From NCBI GenBank assembly GCA_030706405.1, contig JAUZOO010000004.1, positions 372,765 through 436,764 of the forward strand: a stretch of DNA of 64,000 bases. The letters run 5' to 3'. Below, one piece after another: positions 9,090 to 19,483 of this stretch (position 1 is its first letter; the number at the start of each line of letters is the position of its first letter). The position numbers and the translations under genes are program-made. Under the pieces are notes generated by a model, which was given only the letters and a program-made list of their open reading frames with translations, ran no database searches and was not told the origin of the DNA. The stretch comes from Bacteroidota bacterium (GTDB lineage: Bacteria; Bacteroidota; Bacteroidia; Bacteroidales; JAAUTT01).

Positions 9090-12000
9090 ATGAAAAAGCG
9101 CTATGCTTTATGGCTCTTACTCTCCTTTATTATTTTAGTCCCGGCCGAAGGAAATCAACTTATAATAAAAAACATAAATGAGATATACGGGATCCCTAAA
9201 AACAAAGTCAAATGCATGTATCAGGACTCAAAAGGGTTTGTATGGCTTGGTATGGCTAACGGATTATATAAATTTGACCTTAATTATTATGTCAATAGTT
9301 CGCCGGAGAAAAATAAAATTAACGATATTCTTAACACCGACATACGTGCAATAATTGAATATGCCCCGGGGATGTTACTTATTGGTACTTATAGTAAGGG
9401 GTTGTTTATTTATAATACGGTTGAAGAAAAAGCCAGGCCAATCCAAATTAATGCCTCAATAGACATTTCCAAATTCTCTGTACGCTGTCTTCATCTTGAC
9501 AAAACTGGAGTAATATGGATAGGCGCAACGAACGGCCTATACCGTATCAAACAAAACCGTAAGCATTCGGACCTGTTTGATTTTCTTGGCCTCATAAATA
9601 CCAAAAACACAAATTTGGTTAACGATGAAATCCCAAAAATAATGGAAGCAAAAGGGAAGGTTTGGTTTTTAACCACTTCTGACATCGGAAGCTTCACAAT
9701 TACAACTAAAAAAATCCAAACAATACCAACTTATTATTCCAACTCCTCTTTTTGCTTTTTAGATGATAAAAAAATATTAATCGGAGGTTTCGGAACAGGG
9801 CTTAGGGTGTTAAATACAGAATCAAATAAAATTGAGCCTTATATAGGAGGCGGCATATCCAATAATTCAGACGTAACGGAAGTTTATAAGGATAAAGACA
9901 ATAATCTGTGGGTAGGCATTCAGGATCAGGGTTTAGTACTGTTAAATACCAAACAGCCCAACCCCACTCCAACAATAATATCGAGTAGAATTCCGGATTT
10001 TTCTCAATTAAACTCAAATTGTATCAACCAAATATCAGAAACAAAAGATGGGGTTGTATTTGTTTGCAGTGATGGAGGTGTGAATACCTTAAATTTAAAA
10101 AAATGGTTGTTTGATTCATATTCATGTACAGCTTATAATTCCTACACAAGTAGCGTATTTACTTATGAAGTCAGAGCCTTGTTAAATTCTGGAGATGGGT
10201 TCTTATGGGTTGGAACATTGGGTGGAGGCTTAAAACAGTTCGATTTAATTACCCATAAATTTAAAGACATCCCGTTAACGAGTAATGGGAAAATAATTGG
10301 GAAAACGATACAATCCATAATCCGCGATCACAAAGGAAACCTGTGGATAGGAACAGCAGGTGACGGTGTTATAAAATTTTCCCCGAACAAAAAATCAGGC
10401 TCCCCCAAAGGACCCATCGTTAATTACCGGGTATATCCTCAAAATTTTCCTATCAAAACACTTTATAACGATTATATAATGTGCCTATTAGAAGATAAGC
10501 GTAGCAATCTGTGGATAGGAACATGGTATGGCTTAAGCCTGCTGGAATCATCAGAGCTTGATAAGCAGGATCAATCTAAAGCAGTCATTAAGAATTTTTT
10601 AAAAAGCCACACTGACCCGCTGTCTGTCAGCAATAACACGATAATGAGTCTTTTGGAAGACAAAAACAACAATATGTGGATTGGCACTCAGGAAGGCCTT
10701 AATAAAATAATAAAAACGTCCAAAGGGTATCAGTTTGTGCACGACTTCAAAAATGGCGAAAGATCGTTGCTATCCAAAAAAGAAATTTTGGCAATGTACC
10801 AAAGTCAGAACGGAAATTTCTGGTTTTCAACCCAAGACGGCGGAATATCGTTACTGAACCCCCAAACAGGGTATTACAAACCCCTTAATTCAAATGACGG
10901 ATTTATCGACAATATCATTACATCCATTTCGGAAGATAAGAAAGGAAATCTTTGGTTGGGAACCAATAATGGATTATGCTGGTTTAATCCGGCGTCACAC
11001 TCCTACAAGATTTACACAACAGAGGATGGACTTATCTCAAATGATTTATCATTTACATCGAAATGCAATATCAATAACGACCTGTGTTTTGGGGGGAGCA
11101 GGGGAATCTCCATTTTTACACCCCAGTTACTAACTACAGTGATCTCCAAGCCGAACCTTGCATTTACCGATTTTAAGCTTTTTAACCGACCTGTTGCCAT
11201 AGGCTCCAATGAATCTCCATTAAAGCAACATATAAGTTTTACCAAATCAATATCCCTTAAATACAACCAAAATTACATCACATTGGCCTTTGCTGCTTTA
11301 AATTATAACCAACAAGATGAAATCCGATACTCCTGCATAATGGAAGGATTAGAAAACACTTGGGATAATTTAGGGAAAGAACATAAAATAACCTATACCA
11401 ATTTATCTCCGGGGCATTATACGCTTAAAGTAAAGGCCTATAATTCTAATGATTGCAATAATACTTCGTGCATATCACTGCAAATTACGGTAAAACCGCC
11501 CTATTGGAAAACAATTTGGGCATACCTGTTGTATGTTATCCTGATATTCTATACTCTATACCGGTCATACATCCATTTTATCAATAAAGAAAAGAAGGAC
11601 AATGCATTAGCATTAGAACGAATGAATGCTAAAAATACGCATGAGATGGATCTCATGCGGTTACAGTTTTTCACAAACATTAGTCATGAATTTCGCACCC
11701 CGTTAACTTTACTTTCGGCTCCGTTAGAGTCTTTAATGAAGGATTCTCCCAACCCGGAAAAGACTCAATCATATTATCAACTCATGCTCCAGAACGTTCA
11801 ACGGTTAACAAGGCTTATCAATCAATTGCTCGATTTACGAAAAATTGAGGAAGGTTATCTTAAAATGGAATGGAATCAGGGAGACATTGTCGATTTTATC
11901 CAAAAAATTATCAGCAATTTTCAGAACTATGCAGGCAAAAGGAATATCAATTTTGAATTCCACACCACACATCCTCATATATTCACTTTTTTTGATGCTG

Positions 12001-13241
12001 ATAAATTAGATAAAATTCTTTTTAATCTCCTTTCCAATGCCTTTAAATACACTCCCAATGAAGGTTCTATTTCTGTAACCATAAAGAAGGTACCTCCGGC
12101 AAAACTTCCGTTTAAAGGGATTGGCAATAAATATATTGAGCTACGAATAACCGACACCGGCTCCGGAATACCAAAAGATTCAATTGAAAAAATTTTTGAT
12201 CCTTTCCAAAAAGTCGACCAGAATAAACCCATAGGAAGTGCATCAACCGGAATAGGGCTTTCTTTAACCCGCGAATTAATTACAATGCATAACGGGGTAA
12301 TTATGGTAGAGAGCGAAATCAATAAAGGCTCAAGCTTCACCACCTACCTTCCGGTATATGAGTCTTGCCCATCAGAAGCTGAACACAACAACAAGACAAA
12401 TATTAAAAAAACATCGTCCACGGCAACTGAATGCGTAATAGAGGCAGCCGAAGATGCAGAAGTAATAGATTCTTCAGCGCCCAAACCTCTCATTCTTGTA
12501 GTGGAAGACAATCCCGACTTAAGAGTTTTCCTTACCAAAGAATTACAAGACAAATACAAGATAGACGAGGCTCCAAACGGGGTAGAAGGAATGAAACTGG
12601 CCATTCATAACATTCCTGATTTAATAATCAGTGATATTATGATGGATAAAATGGATGGCATTGAACTTTGCCAGAAGTTAAAGCTTGATGAACGTACGAG
12701 TCATATCCCTATTATACTGCTGACGGCCCGTCACTCTGAAGATATAAAATTAAATAGTTATGAAACAGGCGCAGACGACTATATAACTAAACCTTTTAGC
12801 GTCAAACTATTAAAGAGTAGAATTCAAAACCTGATAGACCAACGAAAAAATCTACGTTTGATCTTCAGTAAGAATTTGAACTTAGACTTTTCAACTGTTG
12901 TTACCAATAAGGTTGATTCTCAATTTATAGAAAAGCTCATGCAGGATATTGAGAAGAATATTGGAAACCCCAATTTTGACACAGAGCTATTAGCTAGCAA
13001 TATGGCCATGAGTAGAATGCAGCTATATCGTAAAGTTTCAGCATTAACCAATCAGACAGTTTACAACCTAATACGCACAGTCAGATTGAATAAAGCGGCC
13101 GAACTGTTGTTGACAACCGACATACAAATTGCCGAAATAGCAGCAACTGTTGGATATTCAGAACATTCTAGTTTTACTAAAAGTTTTACACGACAATTTA
13201 ATCAGACTCCAAGTCAATTTGTAAGAGAGCATCAAAAATGA
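9090..13241 (+). CDS. Hybrid two-component system regulator (HTCS)
   Basis: This 1383-residue one-protein two-component system is the usual transcriptional activator of Bacteroidetes PULs. A signal peptide is followed by a periplasmic double beta-propeller sensor with repeated Reg_prop motifs (GLVWLG/NLWIGT type) to about residue 720. A Y_Y_Y domain (about 727-800), one membrane helix (about 804-830) and a HisKA region with phospho-accepting His in ISHEFRTPL (about 864) come next. The HATPase shows the N box (NLLSNAFKY), DTGSGIP and GIGLSL. The receiver has VEDN (about 1137) and phospho-Asp in SDIMMD (about 1181). The protein ends in an AraC-type double HTH (about 1290-1382). By family knowledge it senses an imported oligosaccharide in the periplasm and activates the adjacent sus operon; xylo-oligosaccharide is the likely ligand from context. 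Confidence 0.96.
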   Translation: MKKRYALWLLLSFIILVPAEGNQLIIKNINEIYGIPKNKVKCMYQDSKGFVWLGMANGLYKFDLNYYVNSSPEKNKINDILNTDIRAIIEYAPGMLLIGTYSKGLFIYNTVEEKARPIQINASIDISKFSVRCLHLDKTGVIWIGATNGLYRIKQNRKHSDLFDFLGLINTKNTNLVNDEIPKIMEAKGKVWFLTTSDIGSFTITTKKIQTIPTYYSNSSFCFLDDKKILIGGFGTGLRVLNTESNKIEPYIGGGISNNSDVTEVYKDKDNNLWVGIQDQGLVLLNTKQPNPTPTIISSRIPDFSQLNSNCINQISETKDGVVFVCSDGGVNTLNLKKWLFDSYSCTAYNSYTSSVFTYEVRALLNSGDGFLWVGTLGGGLKQFDLITHKFKDIPLTSNGKIIGKTIQSIIRDHKGNLWIGTAGDGVIKFSPNKKSGSPKGPIVNYRVYPQNFPIKTLYNDYIMCLLEDKRSNLWIGTWYGLSLLESSELDKQDQSKAVIKNFLKSHTDPLSVSNNTIMSLLEDKNNNMWIGTQEGLNKIIKTSKGYQFVHDFKNGERSLLSKKEILAMYQSQNGNFWFSTQDGGISLLNPQTGYYKPLNSNDGFIDNIITSISEDKKGNLWLGTNNGLCWFNPASHSYKIYTTEDGLISNDLSFTSKCNINNDLCFGGSRGISIFTPQLLTTVISKPNLAFTDFKLFNRPVAIGSNESPLKQHISFTKSISLKYNQNYITLAFAALNYNQQDEIRYSCIMEGLENTWDNLGKEHKITYTNLSPGHYTLKVKAYNSNDCNNTSCISLQITVKPPYWKTIWAYLLYVILIFYTLYRSYIHFINKEKKDNALALERMNAKNTHEMDLMRLQFFTNISHEFRTPLTLLSAPLESLMKDSPNPEKTQSYYQLMLQNVQRLTRLINQLLDLRKIEEGYLKMEWNQGDIVDFIQKIISNFQNYAGKRNINFEFHTTHPHIFTFFDADKLDKILFNLLSNAFKYTPNEGSISVTIKKVPPAKLPFKGIGNKYIELRITDTGSGIPKDSIEKIFDPFQKVDQNKPIGSASTGIGLSLTRELITMHNGVIMVESEINKGSSFTTYLPVYESCPSEAEHNNKTNIKKTSSTATECVIEAAEDAEVIDSSAPKPLILVVEDNPDLRVFLTKELQDKYKIDEAPNGVEGMKLAIHNIPDLIISDIMMDKMDGIELCQKLKLDERTSHIPIILLTARHSEDIKLNSYETGADDYITKPFSVKLLKSRIQNLIDQRKNLRLIFSKNLNLDFSTVVTNKVDSQFIEKLMQDIEKNIGNPNFDTELLASNMAMSRMQLYRKVSALTNQTVYNLIRTVRLNKAAELLLTTDIQIAEIAATVGYSEHSSFTKSFTRQFNQTPSQFVREHQK

Positions 13242-13285
13242 AGTCTTTTTGTTGAGATATATTGAATTTGGGTGGGTTTAGAAAG

Positions 13286-13331
13286 AATACCAAAAGCCTG
13301 TAAATCTTACGATTTACAGGCTTTTGGTATT
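13286..13331 (+). terminator. Strong intrinsic terminator after the HTCS gene
   Basis: A perfect 21-bp stem (13286-13306 with 13311-13331) with a 4-nt loop TTAC is followed by TTT. It lies 45 bp after the HTCS stop. It separates the HTCS from the convergent GH43 gene and may act in both directions, since the stem begins with an A-rich arm. Confidence 0.85.
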
Positions 13332-13836
13332 TTTACAACTTTTGTTGCGGTCCGGACAAAAGATGAACTTTATTTTTTAGAAATTGTCTACCAACGAATT
13401 GTAACTAAAATTCGTTAGCAGGGGTAAAATTAAATTCACATCTTTCAGTTTTCCGATTAACAAAAAGATATCTTTCCTTCAGCAACTTCTATATGTAAAT
13501 GAGGCCATAACATTCGTTAAACCTGCTTTCGCGTCGTTCAGTGAATTTATAGCAACAGTTCGGCCGGGCACAACAGTATATTTACTTTGTCATTGATTGT
13601 CAAACCTTTGACAGCATAAAACTCGGATTCAAAATTTATTATCATTTAACTATATGAAAATAAGCCTTCAAACCAACAATTATAGATTTTTTGTTGCCTG
13701 ATAGTTATAGACTCTATTCTAGTTGGAAAGTTATAAGCTCGAGAGTTTGTATCAAATACGCCCCCTTCGTCTTTGTAAGTCCATCCGAACTAATATATCT
13801 TTTTAGGCGAAACTATCCGGTGAACGAAGAATTGAG
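13332..13836. other. Intergenic region between convergent HTCS and GH43 genes
   Basis: This is about 500 bp of AT-rich sequence without a credible gene. The only structure I see is an 8-bp inverted repeat, AACGAATT (13393-13400) with AATTCGTT (13409-13416), possibly a weak terminator for the leftward GH43 gene. Confidence 0.5.
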
Positions 13837-15819
13837 CTATTGAGCCTTTGACTTAAACACAAACTCTTTTAATAAAAACAGTTTATCTTCTCCCTGACCA
13901 GCAAACTTCAGATAAACATCATGCCGTCCAATAGTTTGAACTGTTTTAGCCTGAAATTTTTTAAATACAGCCAAGCCCCCGGTATTCTTGATTTTGCAGG
14001 TCGCGATCTTTTTACCAGTACCTATAGAATCAAGCCAAACCTCAACAACTCCGCCTTTGGCACCACACGAAGCCGTCATTTCAACTAAATCCGAAGCTCT
14101 CGCATAATCTTTATCACCAAATTCTACTCCGGCATATAATGACCAATCATCATTATGAATATCATCAAGAACTATAACTTCTTTAGATAAAGTTGCTCTT
14201 GCAGTGCCATATTGATTTGCAGGACATTCCGCAAGGATAGGTGTATAAGCATCCCGATAAATATAAAGATCAAAATCTGCTGCTTTGCCCTGTACGTACA
14301 ATCCTTGTCGGTTACCGCACCAACCATTATAATCTTTGGTATAACCATCCAGCACAGAAACATTTACAGGTTCGCCAACTTGTCGCCAATTAGTTCCATC
14401 AGCGCTGTAAAAACCAGTAAGAATATGATTGTTACGAACAATTTTTAGCCATAATACATTACCAATATTGTTATTCGCTTCGTAGGATGTTTTATCAAAA
14501 CTAAAACAAATTACTTTATCCCCCTGCTTGTTTAACGAACTGTATATCTTTGCATAAAGATTTTCCGCTCCATTAATAATTCTTATCCCTGCTTCGTCAG
14601 ATGTAGATTTTGGATCAAAATCGAGGCGGGTAATTAATGAATAGTTATGTTCCGGGTCTGTTTTAATAACGGTATTGGATTTGGTTGGGCTTTTAGGGCT
14701 TAATCTGAGCCATCCCGGACGTTCTGTAATAGAATATGTTTCCGTAGGCGTATAACCTAAAAACGACCATTCGGGATTAAGCTTAGCCGTAGTAAAAAAA
14801 TCCGATTTTGGAACCATCCACTGAATTCCACTTAAAGACAGATTGGGTGCAGTTTTAGAAGCATTTACCGGATAGTCGGCGACCACCTCATTATTATCTT
14901 CGTAACGTACCTGATTTAGCAGCCCCTGTCTTCCCTGGCCATACCATTCATTATTGTTAGCCCTGGACCAAACAGGATGTAACAACCAACTGGTTCCATC
15001 TTTAAGTTTAACAGCTGCCGAAGCGTGATTAGGACCGAAAAAAATGGCTTTCGATTTGTTCGGATCATTCTCGTTAAATAAATCAACAGGAGTTGTCCAT
15101 TCGGATTTATCGGCTGTAAGTTTTTTACTTCTCATAACCTTCTGTCCACCAGAAACGTCCCGAGCAAAAGAGTAGTAATAATAACCATTATCTTTCCACA
15201 TTACAGGACCTTCGGCCCAACTATATGGGAAATTATCATTTTTTGTATTGAGCCAGTTCAAATCATATACCACTCCGGTAGGTTGTCCATCATTACCCAA
15301 CTCTACAATGCCATTGTTGGGTTGTCCGTTTTTAACTATCAAATACCATTTTCCATCATCATCGGTAAAGACAGAGTTATCGTAACCCAATCCGTAAGGA
15401 AGTTGTGATGGTTGGTTTACCTTAACCGGCATACTCCAGGGTCCTTCAGGTTTATCGGCTGCAACAAAATACATTGTGTTTGCTCTGGAAAAATAATCCC
15501 AATATTTATTATTATAATAAACTATTTGGCCTCCCCAGCAACCTCCGGAAGGTTTATCTCCATATTCTTTCCACGCTGCTGACACTGGTTGAGCTATTGC
15601 TTCCCAATGTACCAAGTCGGTAGAATGATAAATAACGGGGGTAGGATTAAACGAAGAACCTGTTGTATAAAAATGATCACCCACCTTAGTCAGGGTACAA
15701 TCTGAATGATCCCCGGGAATAACCGGATTCATGTATGTATTACTAATACCTGCCTGGCTAAATCCTGTCGAAGATTGGATTAAAAAACTTAATATTCCTA
15801 TTATGATTATTTTTTTCAT
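13837..15819 (-). CDS. GH43 beta-xylosidase/alpha-L-arabinofuranosidase, paralogue of the 6226-8226 gene
   Basis: The ATG at 15819 is preferred over the in-frame TTG at 15825 because it starts the signal peptide (MKKIIIIGILSFLIQ). This 660-residue enzyme is collinear with the GH43 at 6226-8226, very roughly three quarters identical by eye. It has the same base Asp (GDHSDC), YDNSVF Asp and SWAEGP Glu, then the ConA-like and CBM6-like C-terminal domains. The two genes point at each other with the HTCS between them. The probable role is again periplasmic debranching or exo-hydrolysis of xylo-oligosaccharides. It stands alone: the next gene upstream (16586) ends in its own terminator, so a separate promoter must lie in 15820-16470. 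Confidence 0.88.
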   Translation of the reverse strand: MKKIIIIGILSFLIQSSTGFSQAGISNTYMNPVIPGDHSDCTLTKVGDHFYTTGSSFNPTPVIYHSTDLVHWEAIAQPVSAAWKEYGDKPSGGCWGGQIVYYNNKYWDYFSRANTMYFVAADKPEGPWSMPVKVNQPSQLPYGLGYDNSVFTDDDGKWYLIVKNGQPNNGIVELGNDGQPTGVVYDLNWLNTKNDNFPYSWAEGPVMWKDNGYYYYSFARDVSGGQKVMRSKKLTADKSEWTTPVDLFNENDPNKSKAIFFGPNHASAAVKLKDGTSWLLHPVWSRANNNEWYGQGRQGLLNQVRYEDNNEVVADYPVNASKTAPNLSLSGIQWMVPKSDFFTTAKLNPEWSFLGYTPTETYSITERPGWLRLSPKSPTKSNTVIKTDPEHNYSLITRLDFDPKSTSDEAGIRIINGAENLYAKIYSSLNKQGDKVICFSFDKTSYEANNNIGNVLWLKIVRNNHILTGFYSADGTNWRQVGEPVNVSVLDGYTKDYNGWCGNRQGLYVQGKAADFDLYIYRDAYTPILAECPANQYGTARATLSKEVIVLDDIHNDDWSLYAGVEFGDKDYARASDLVEMTASCGAKGGVVEVWLDSIGTGKKIATCKIKNTGGLAVFKKFQAKTVQTIGRHDVYLKFAGQGEDKLFLLKEFVFKSKAQ

Positions 15820-16470
15820 CAGCAACTAATTAATAAGTTAAAATTTCATTATCTCTCATAATCAATGATAAACCTCAAATAAAAATCAACTATTATTTTT
15901 TGTCATACTATTCTCCCTAACCATATCCATATTTCTTATGTATAAGCCGATTTTTTCATTCGAGCAGTTATTCTTCTAATTCAATTACCTTATTTACCCT
16001 GCTTTTAGTCTTTTTTACCGTCGCTCACATTGTTGTCCAGATGCATATTTGCATAATGAACTTAATGTCGATCATACTGGCAACTTTATATTTACGCCTA
16101 ATCGTGAAAAAAAACAATAACTCTGTTTATTTCTAAAACAATTTGAAGTAACTCGATTTCTTTTTGATGCATTTTTAAATTTCTACATCAATCTCTTCTA
16201 TTTGAATCTCTACAGATGTAATACGTTTTACATAGTCCTCAAAATAATGACATACCGAACTGTTAAGGCCCGTTGACGACTCATTTAATTTACATAATTA
16301 CCTGTAGATTATGGAGATAGAATTCCTCCTCAAGGTTTCCTAAGTCTTTTTAACCTTCAATTTTACTCCTGAAGCGTCTAAAAGATAATTGCCCCAATAT
16401 GGGCTTTGAGACAAATGATTACAACAAAAAATTACAAAAAGAGATAAAAACCAATAAAATTATGTGGTAA
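15820..16470. other. Promoter-containing gap upstream of the leftward GH43 gene
   Basis: This 650-bp AT-rich stretch has no credible gene on either strand. It must contain the promoter of the GH43 gene at 13837-15819, but I found no exact TAnnTTTG element on the minus strand. Confidence 0.4.
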
Positions 16471-16515
16471 ATTTTCTTCGGTGGCTTAAGCTTTTGCAAA
16501 ACCACCGAAGAAAAT
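16471..16515 (-). terminator. Terminator of the tandem sus operon
   Basis: A perfect 14-bp stem, ATTTTCTTCGGTGG (16471-16484) with CCACCGAAGAAAAT (16502-16515), lies 70 bp beyond the stop of the last gene of the minus-strand operon. On the minus strand the stem is followed by TTTACC. It closes the five-gene transcription unit 27478-16586. Confidence 0.75.
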
Positions 16516-16585
16516 AGAATTTCAAATAAGATGTTTGTTTTACAACAAAAGAACATCTATTTCATAATAACCTTAAAAATACCTA

Positions 16586-17635
16586 TTACTTTTTTTCTAC
16601 AGTATAATATTCAGGACCTACAGCTCTGTCTCGTACAACCATCGTGTCTTTGGTTGCATATTTTAAGCCATAATTCTTTAAATTGACACTATAATCCAAG
16701 TAAAGCCCATCCCGGTCAATTCCACCTATACTATTTTTTTCTCCTTTCGACACAAACTTACCTGTACCTGAAATATCAAAACTGGTGGGATTATCACCGC
16801 TCACAGTACAAGTTCCATCGCTTGCAAAAGTCAAGACTAAATTAAATGAAACTTTTTGCGCCCCCCTTTTAATAGACAACGGCAAAGTTACAGTCGACAA
16901 TGAGGTTGTTGAAATTTTAACCAATTCATTATATTCAAGATACTGATTATGACGAACTGAATCGTTTACCACGGATCCATCCGATGTTTTAGTAATATGA
17001 TCGCCTCCCCTTCTCAAATAATTGCCATGCCATGGATTGACATACTTAACAACATAGAGGACAAAGTTCTGTGGCTTTATAGTCCAGTTGGCATCAACAC
17101 AAGGATTAGCATTATCAATCGCCGGTTTACCCTGAAGAATAGAGTCAGCTCCTTGTACTTTAGTCATCACCAAAGGAATGGCATAAGTATTTACTAAAGA
17201 CTTAGGATCTGCGAAAAAAGCATCCGTCAACGTTACCTCAACCCCACCCATAAGGCTTCCTGATGGAATTGAAATCTGGTTAGAAGCCAATTGATAATAA
17301 TTAGAAGGCATGGGTAGAAGCTTCGAACCTGTAGTACCTCCAGATTTAAAATAAATCCCATTGCAATACGACTCATCTACCTTAAAATCGATAACAATAT
17401 TGTTTTTATTATCATAAACACCTCCCGTCGTAGCCTTTATCAATACCTTATGCTGATTGTCGATGGTATTATCCACGAACAAATCATCTCCAAGCTCTAT
17501 GGTCCTGGCTGGATATTGATTGGCAAAATAGACAGTCTGGTAGTCAAAATCAGAAAAAGAAATATCCTGGTTCTTACATGAAGTCAGCACCCCAACGGCA
17601 ATTGACAACCCTATAAATATCTTATTCATTTTCAT
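16586..17635 (-). CDS. DUF1735/DUF4361-type surface lipoprotein (XusE-like glycan-binding protein)
   Basis: This 349-residue lipoprotein has a short signal ending in a lipobox (GVLTSC, Cys about 20). The N-terminal half, with FDYQTVYFANQYPART and the NTIDNQHK segment, is typical of the DUF1735 (BT_3987-like) domain. The C-terminal half is a beta-rich DUF4361-like domain. Such proteins follow tandem SusC/SusD pairs in xylan loci (the XusE position in Prevotella bryantii) and are regarded as surface glycan-binding proteins. It starts 33 bp after the SusD gene and is the last gene of the operon. Xylan binding is inferred from position, not from a visible binding site. Confidence 0.82.
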   Translation of the reverse strand: MKMNKIFIGLSIAVGVLTSCKNQDISFSDFDYQTVYFANQYPARTIELGDDLFVDNTIDNQHKVLIKATTGGVYDNKNNIVIDFKVDESYCNGIYFKSGGTTGSKLLPMPSNYYQLASNQISIPSGSLMGGVEVTLTDAFFADPKSLVNTYAIPLVMTKVQGADSILQGKPAIDNANPCVDANWTIKPQNFVLYVVKYVNPWHGNYLRRGGDHITKTSDGSVVNDSVRHNQYLEYNELVKISTTSLSTVTLPLSIKRGAQKVSFNLVLTFASDGTCTVSGDNPTSFDISGTGKFVSKGEKNSIGGIDRDGLYLDYSVNLKNYGLKYATKDTMVVRDRAVGPEYYTVEKK

Positions 17636-17668
17636 ATCTTATTAACAATTTAAGAATTAATTCAATAA

Positions 17669-19459
17669 TTACTTCCAGCCCTTATTCTGAACTAATTTAT
17701 TATACTTTAGCAACTCAGAGTAGGGAACAGGGCCGTAATACATGTAATCCTGATATGAACGTACCTCAACATTATTAAGAGGAGTATAAACATTGCCATT
17801 GACATTCATACCACGGGCTGTCTCTGTCAGGTTTGCCTTCCAGCGACGGAGGTCCCAAAACCGGAAACTCTCGAAGCATAATTCCAAACGACGTTCATTA
17901 CGGATCAATGCTCGCATTTTGTCTGGCGAGGCCGCACATTCGTCCAGATATGGGTCAGTAATTATCCCAAGGGCCCTCTTACGGATAGCTTTGACAATAT
18001 CATAAGCTGAATAAGCGTGAGTTCCTGTTCCTTTTGGCCCCCATGCCTCATTGGCTGCTTCAGCATAATTTAAGTACATCTCGGTATATCTGAGCCGGGG
18101 ATTAATATGATTTTTCCCCGTAGATGAAACAGAATTACAGTTCACATCCATCCGCAAACGTTTCTTCATATAGTAACCTGTACGGGTAGAAGTTTCCTTC
18201 ACACCAATCCCATCTTTACCAGATGCACTCCCCGTATAAATCACAGGACTCCCAACCCCTTCAGTATTACCATTATACACAATATACTTAGCCAGGCGCG
18301 GATCTCTTCCCGAATAAGGGCTAGATGCATTGTATCCGCTCTTGGCTTGGTCAGTATAATCGATTGGATAACCGTTGGCCATAGGAAAAGCATCTACAAG
18401 ATTTTGGGTAGGATTCATATATCCATTACCAAACAGAGAAGGCGGGAAATTTTGAGATTCCTGATCTTTATTATTAGTGGCTATATTCTCTCTCCAAATA
18501 ATTTCAGGGGGATTGGCCGCATTGGAAATTCCATCAATCTCATTACTAGTATTAGCATAGTAAGTGACCCCATTGGCAGCGAGCCCCCAATCCGGAGCGC
18601 CTGCAGATCCTCTCTTATAGTCAATCAATTTCGCAGCATAATCAGCAGCATCTGTCCAAGCCTGGATACTATTGGACGTATTGAACGCAGGACTGGCCGC
18701 CAGCAACGCTGTTCTGGCCCGATATGCCCTTGCGCACAACCCATTGAATAACTGGAGAGCATATTGTCCCATCACACGATTATAAACTGACTGAGTTGTT
18801 GTAATCGAATTGAAGGGCGCCGGAACCGCAGCAGTCCCTTTTAAATCCGCATACTCAACAGGCAAATTACGTTCTGCACTGTCTAGGTCCTGATAAATCT
18901 GTTTCACACATGCGCCAAAGGTACCACGAGGAAGGTTATAATCATCATGAATCCCCAAAAACTTAGTAATGATTGGTACGCCCATTAGCTGTCCATCATT
19001 CGTAAATCCGGCATGATTACGCAACAGATAGTACATATAGAGTGCACGCAACCCGTAAGCTTCACCTTTCATCCTCATATTAAACAGCTTATTGGCAGCA
19101 GGATCAGCAGCCCATGTTACACTGTCGGCATTTTGAAGGAACAAATTAAGATACTGTATGGCCCCGAATCCATTAGACCACTGATCTAAAGGATTATTAC
19201 TGGAAGCCCACGTACCTGTAGCCATTTTCAAAAAACTGTTACTTTTTTGATTGGTCACAGCATCATCCGTAGCATACTCACTATTGTCATAATAAGTTGG
19301 GATATATCTATATGCAGTAATAATAAACCCTTGTGCATAGCCTGCATCGGTATACATTTGCTCTAAATTCTTTAAATTTTCAGGAGCCGGGGTAAAAAGA
19401 TCCTCACAGCTTGAAAGAATCAAGGCAAATGCCAAAATAAATAATATATTCTTTTTCAT
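17669..19459 (-). CDS. susD: SusD/RagB-like surface glycan-binding lipoprotein (XusD-like)
   Basis: This 596-residue lipoprotein has the lipobox LILSSC (Cys about 18) and the alpha-helical TPR fold of SusD. Recognisable marks are the N-terminal helix region (NLEQMYTDAGYAQGFIITAY), MYYLLRNHAGF, and the C-terminal RRLELCFESFRFWDLRRWK, the most conserved stretch of the family. It caps the barrel of the partner SusC encoded 24 bp upstream and captures oligosaccharides at the cell surface. It belongs to the second pair of the tandem system, where related SusDs serve xylan uptake. Confidence 0.93.
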   Translation of the reverse strand: MKKNILFILAFALILSSCEDLFTPAPENLKNLEQMYTDAGYAQGFIITAYRYIPTYYDNSEYATDDAVTNQKSNSFLKMATGTWASSNNPLDQWSNGFGAIQYLNLFLQNADSVTWAADPAANKLFNMRMKGEAYGLRALYMYYLLRNHAGFTNDGQLMGVPIITKFLGIHDDYNLPRGTFGACVKQIYQDLDSAERNLPVEYADLKGTAAVPAPFNSITTTQSVYNRVMGQYALQLFNGLCARAYRARTALLAASPAFNTSNSIQAWTDAADYAAKLIDYKRGSAGAPDWGLAANGVTYYANTSNEIDGISNAANPPEIIWRENIATNNKDQESQNFPPSLFGNGYMNPTQNLVDAFPMANGYPIDYTDQAKSGYNASSPYSGRDPRLAKYIVYNGNTEGVGSPVIYTGSASGKDGIGVKETSTRTGYYMKKRLRMDVNCNSVSSTGKNHINPRLRYTEMYLNYAEAANEAWGPKGTGTHAYSAYDIVKAIRKRALGIITDPYLDECAASPDKMRALIRNERRLELCFESFRFWDLRRWKANLTETARGMNVNGNVYTPLNNVEVRSYQDYMYYGPVPYSELLKYNKLVQNKGWK

Positions 19460-19483
19460 TTTATATACTCTTTTAATTGTACA

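Noticed and set aside
8996-9181. Small plus-strand frame across the HTCS start
   Set aside because: It overlaps the HTCS signal peptide in another frame, and its composition looks like translated AT-rich non-coding DNA.
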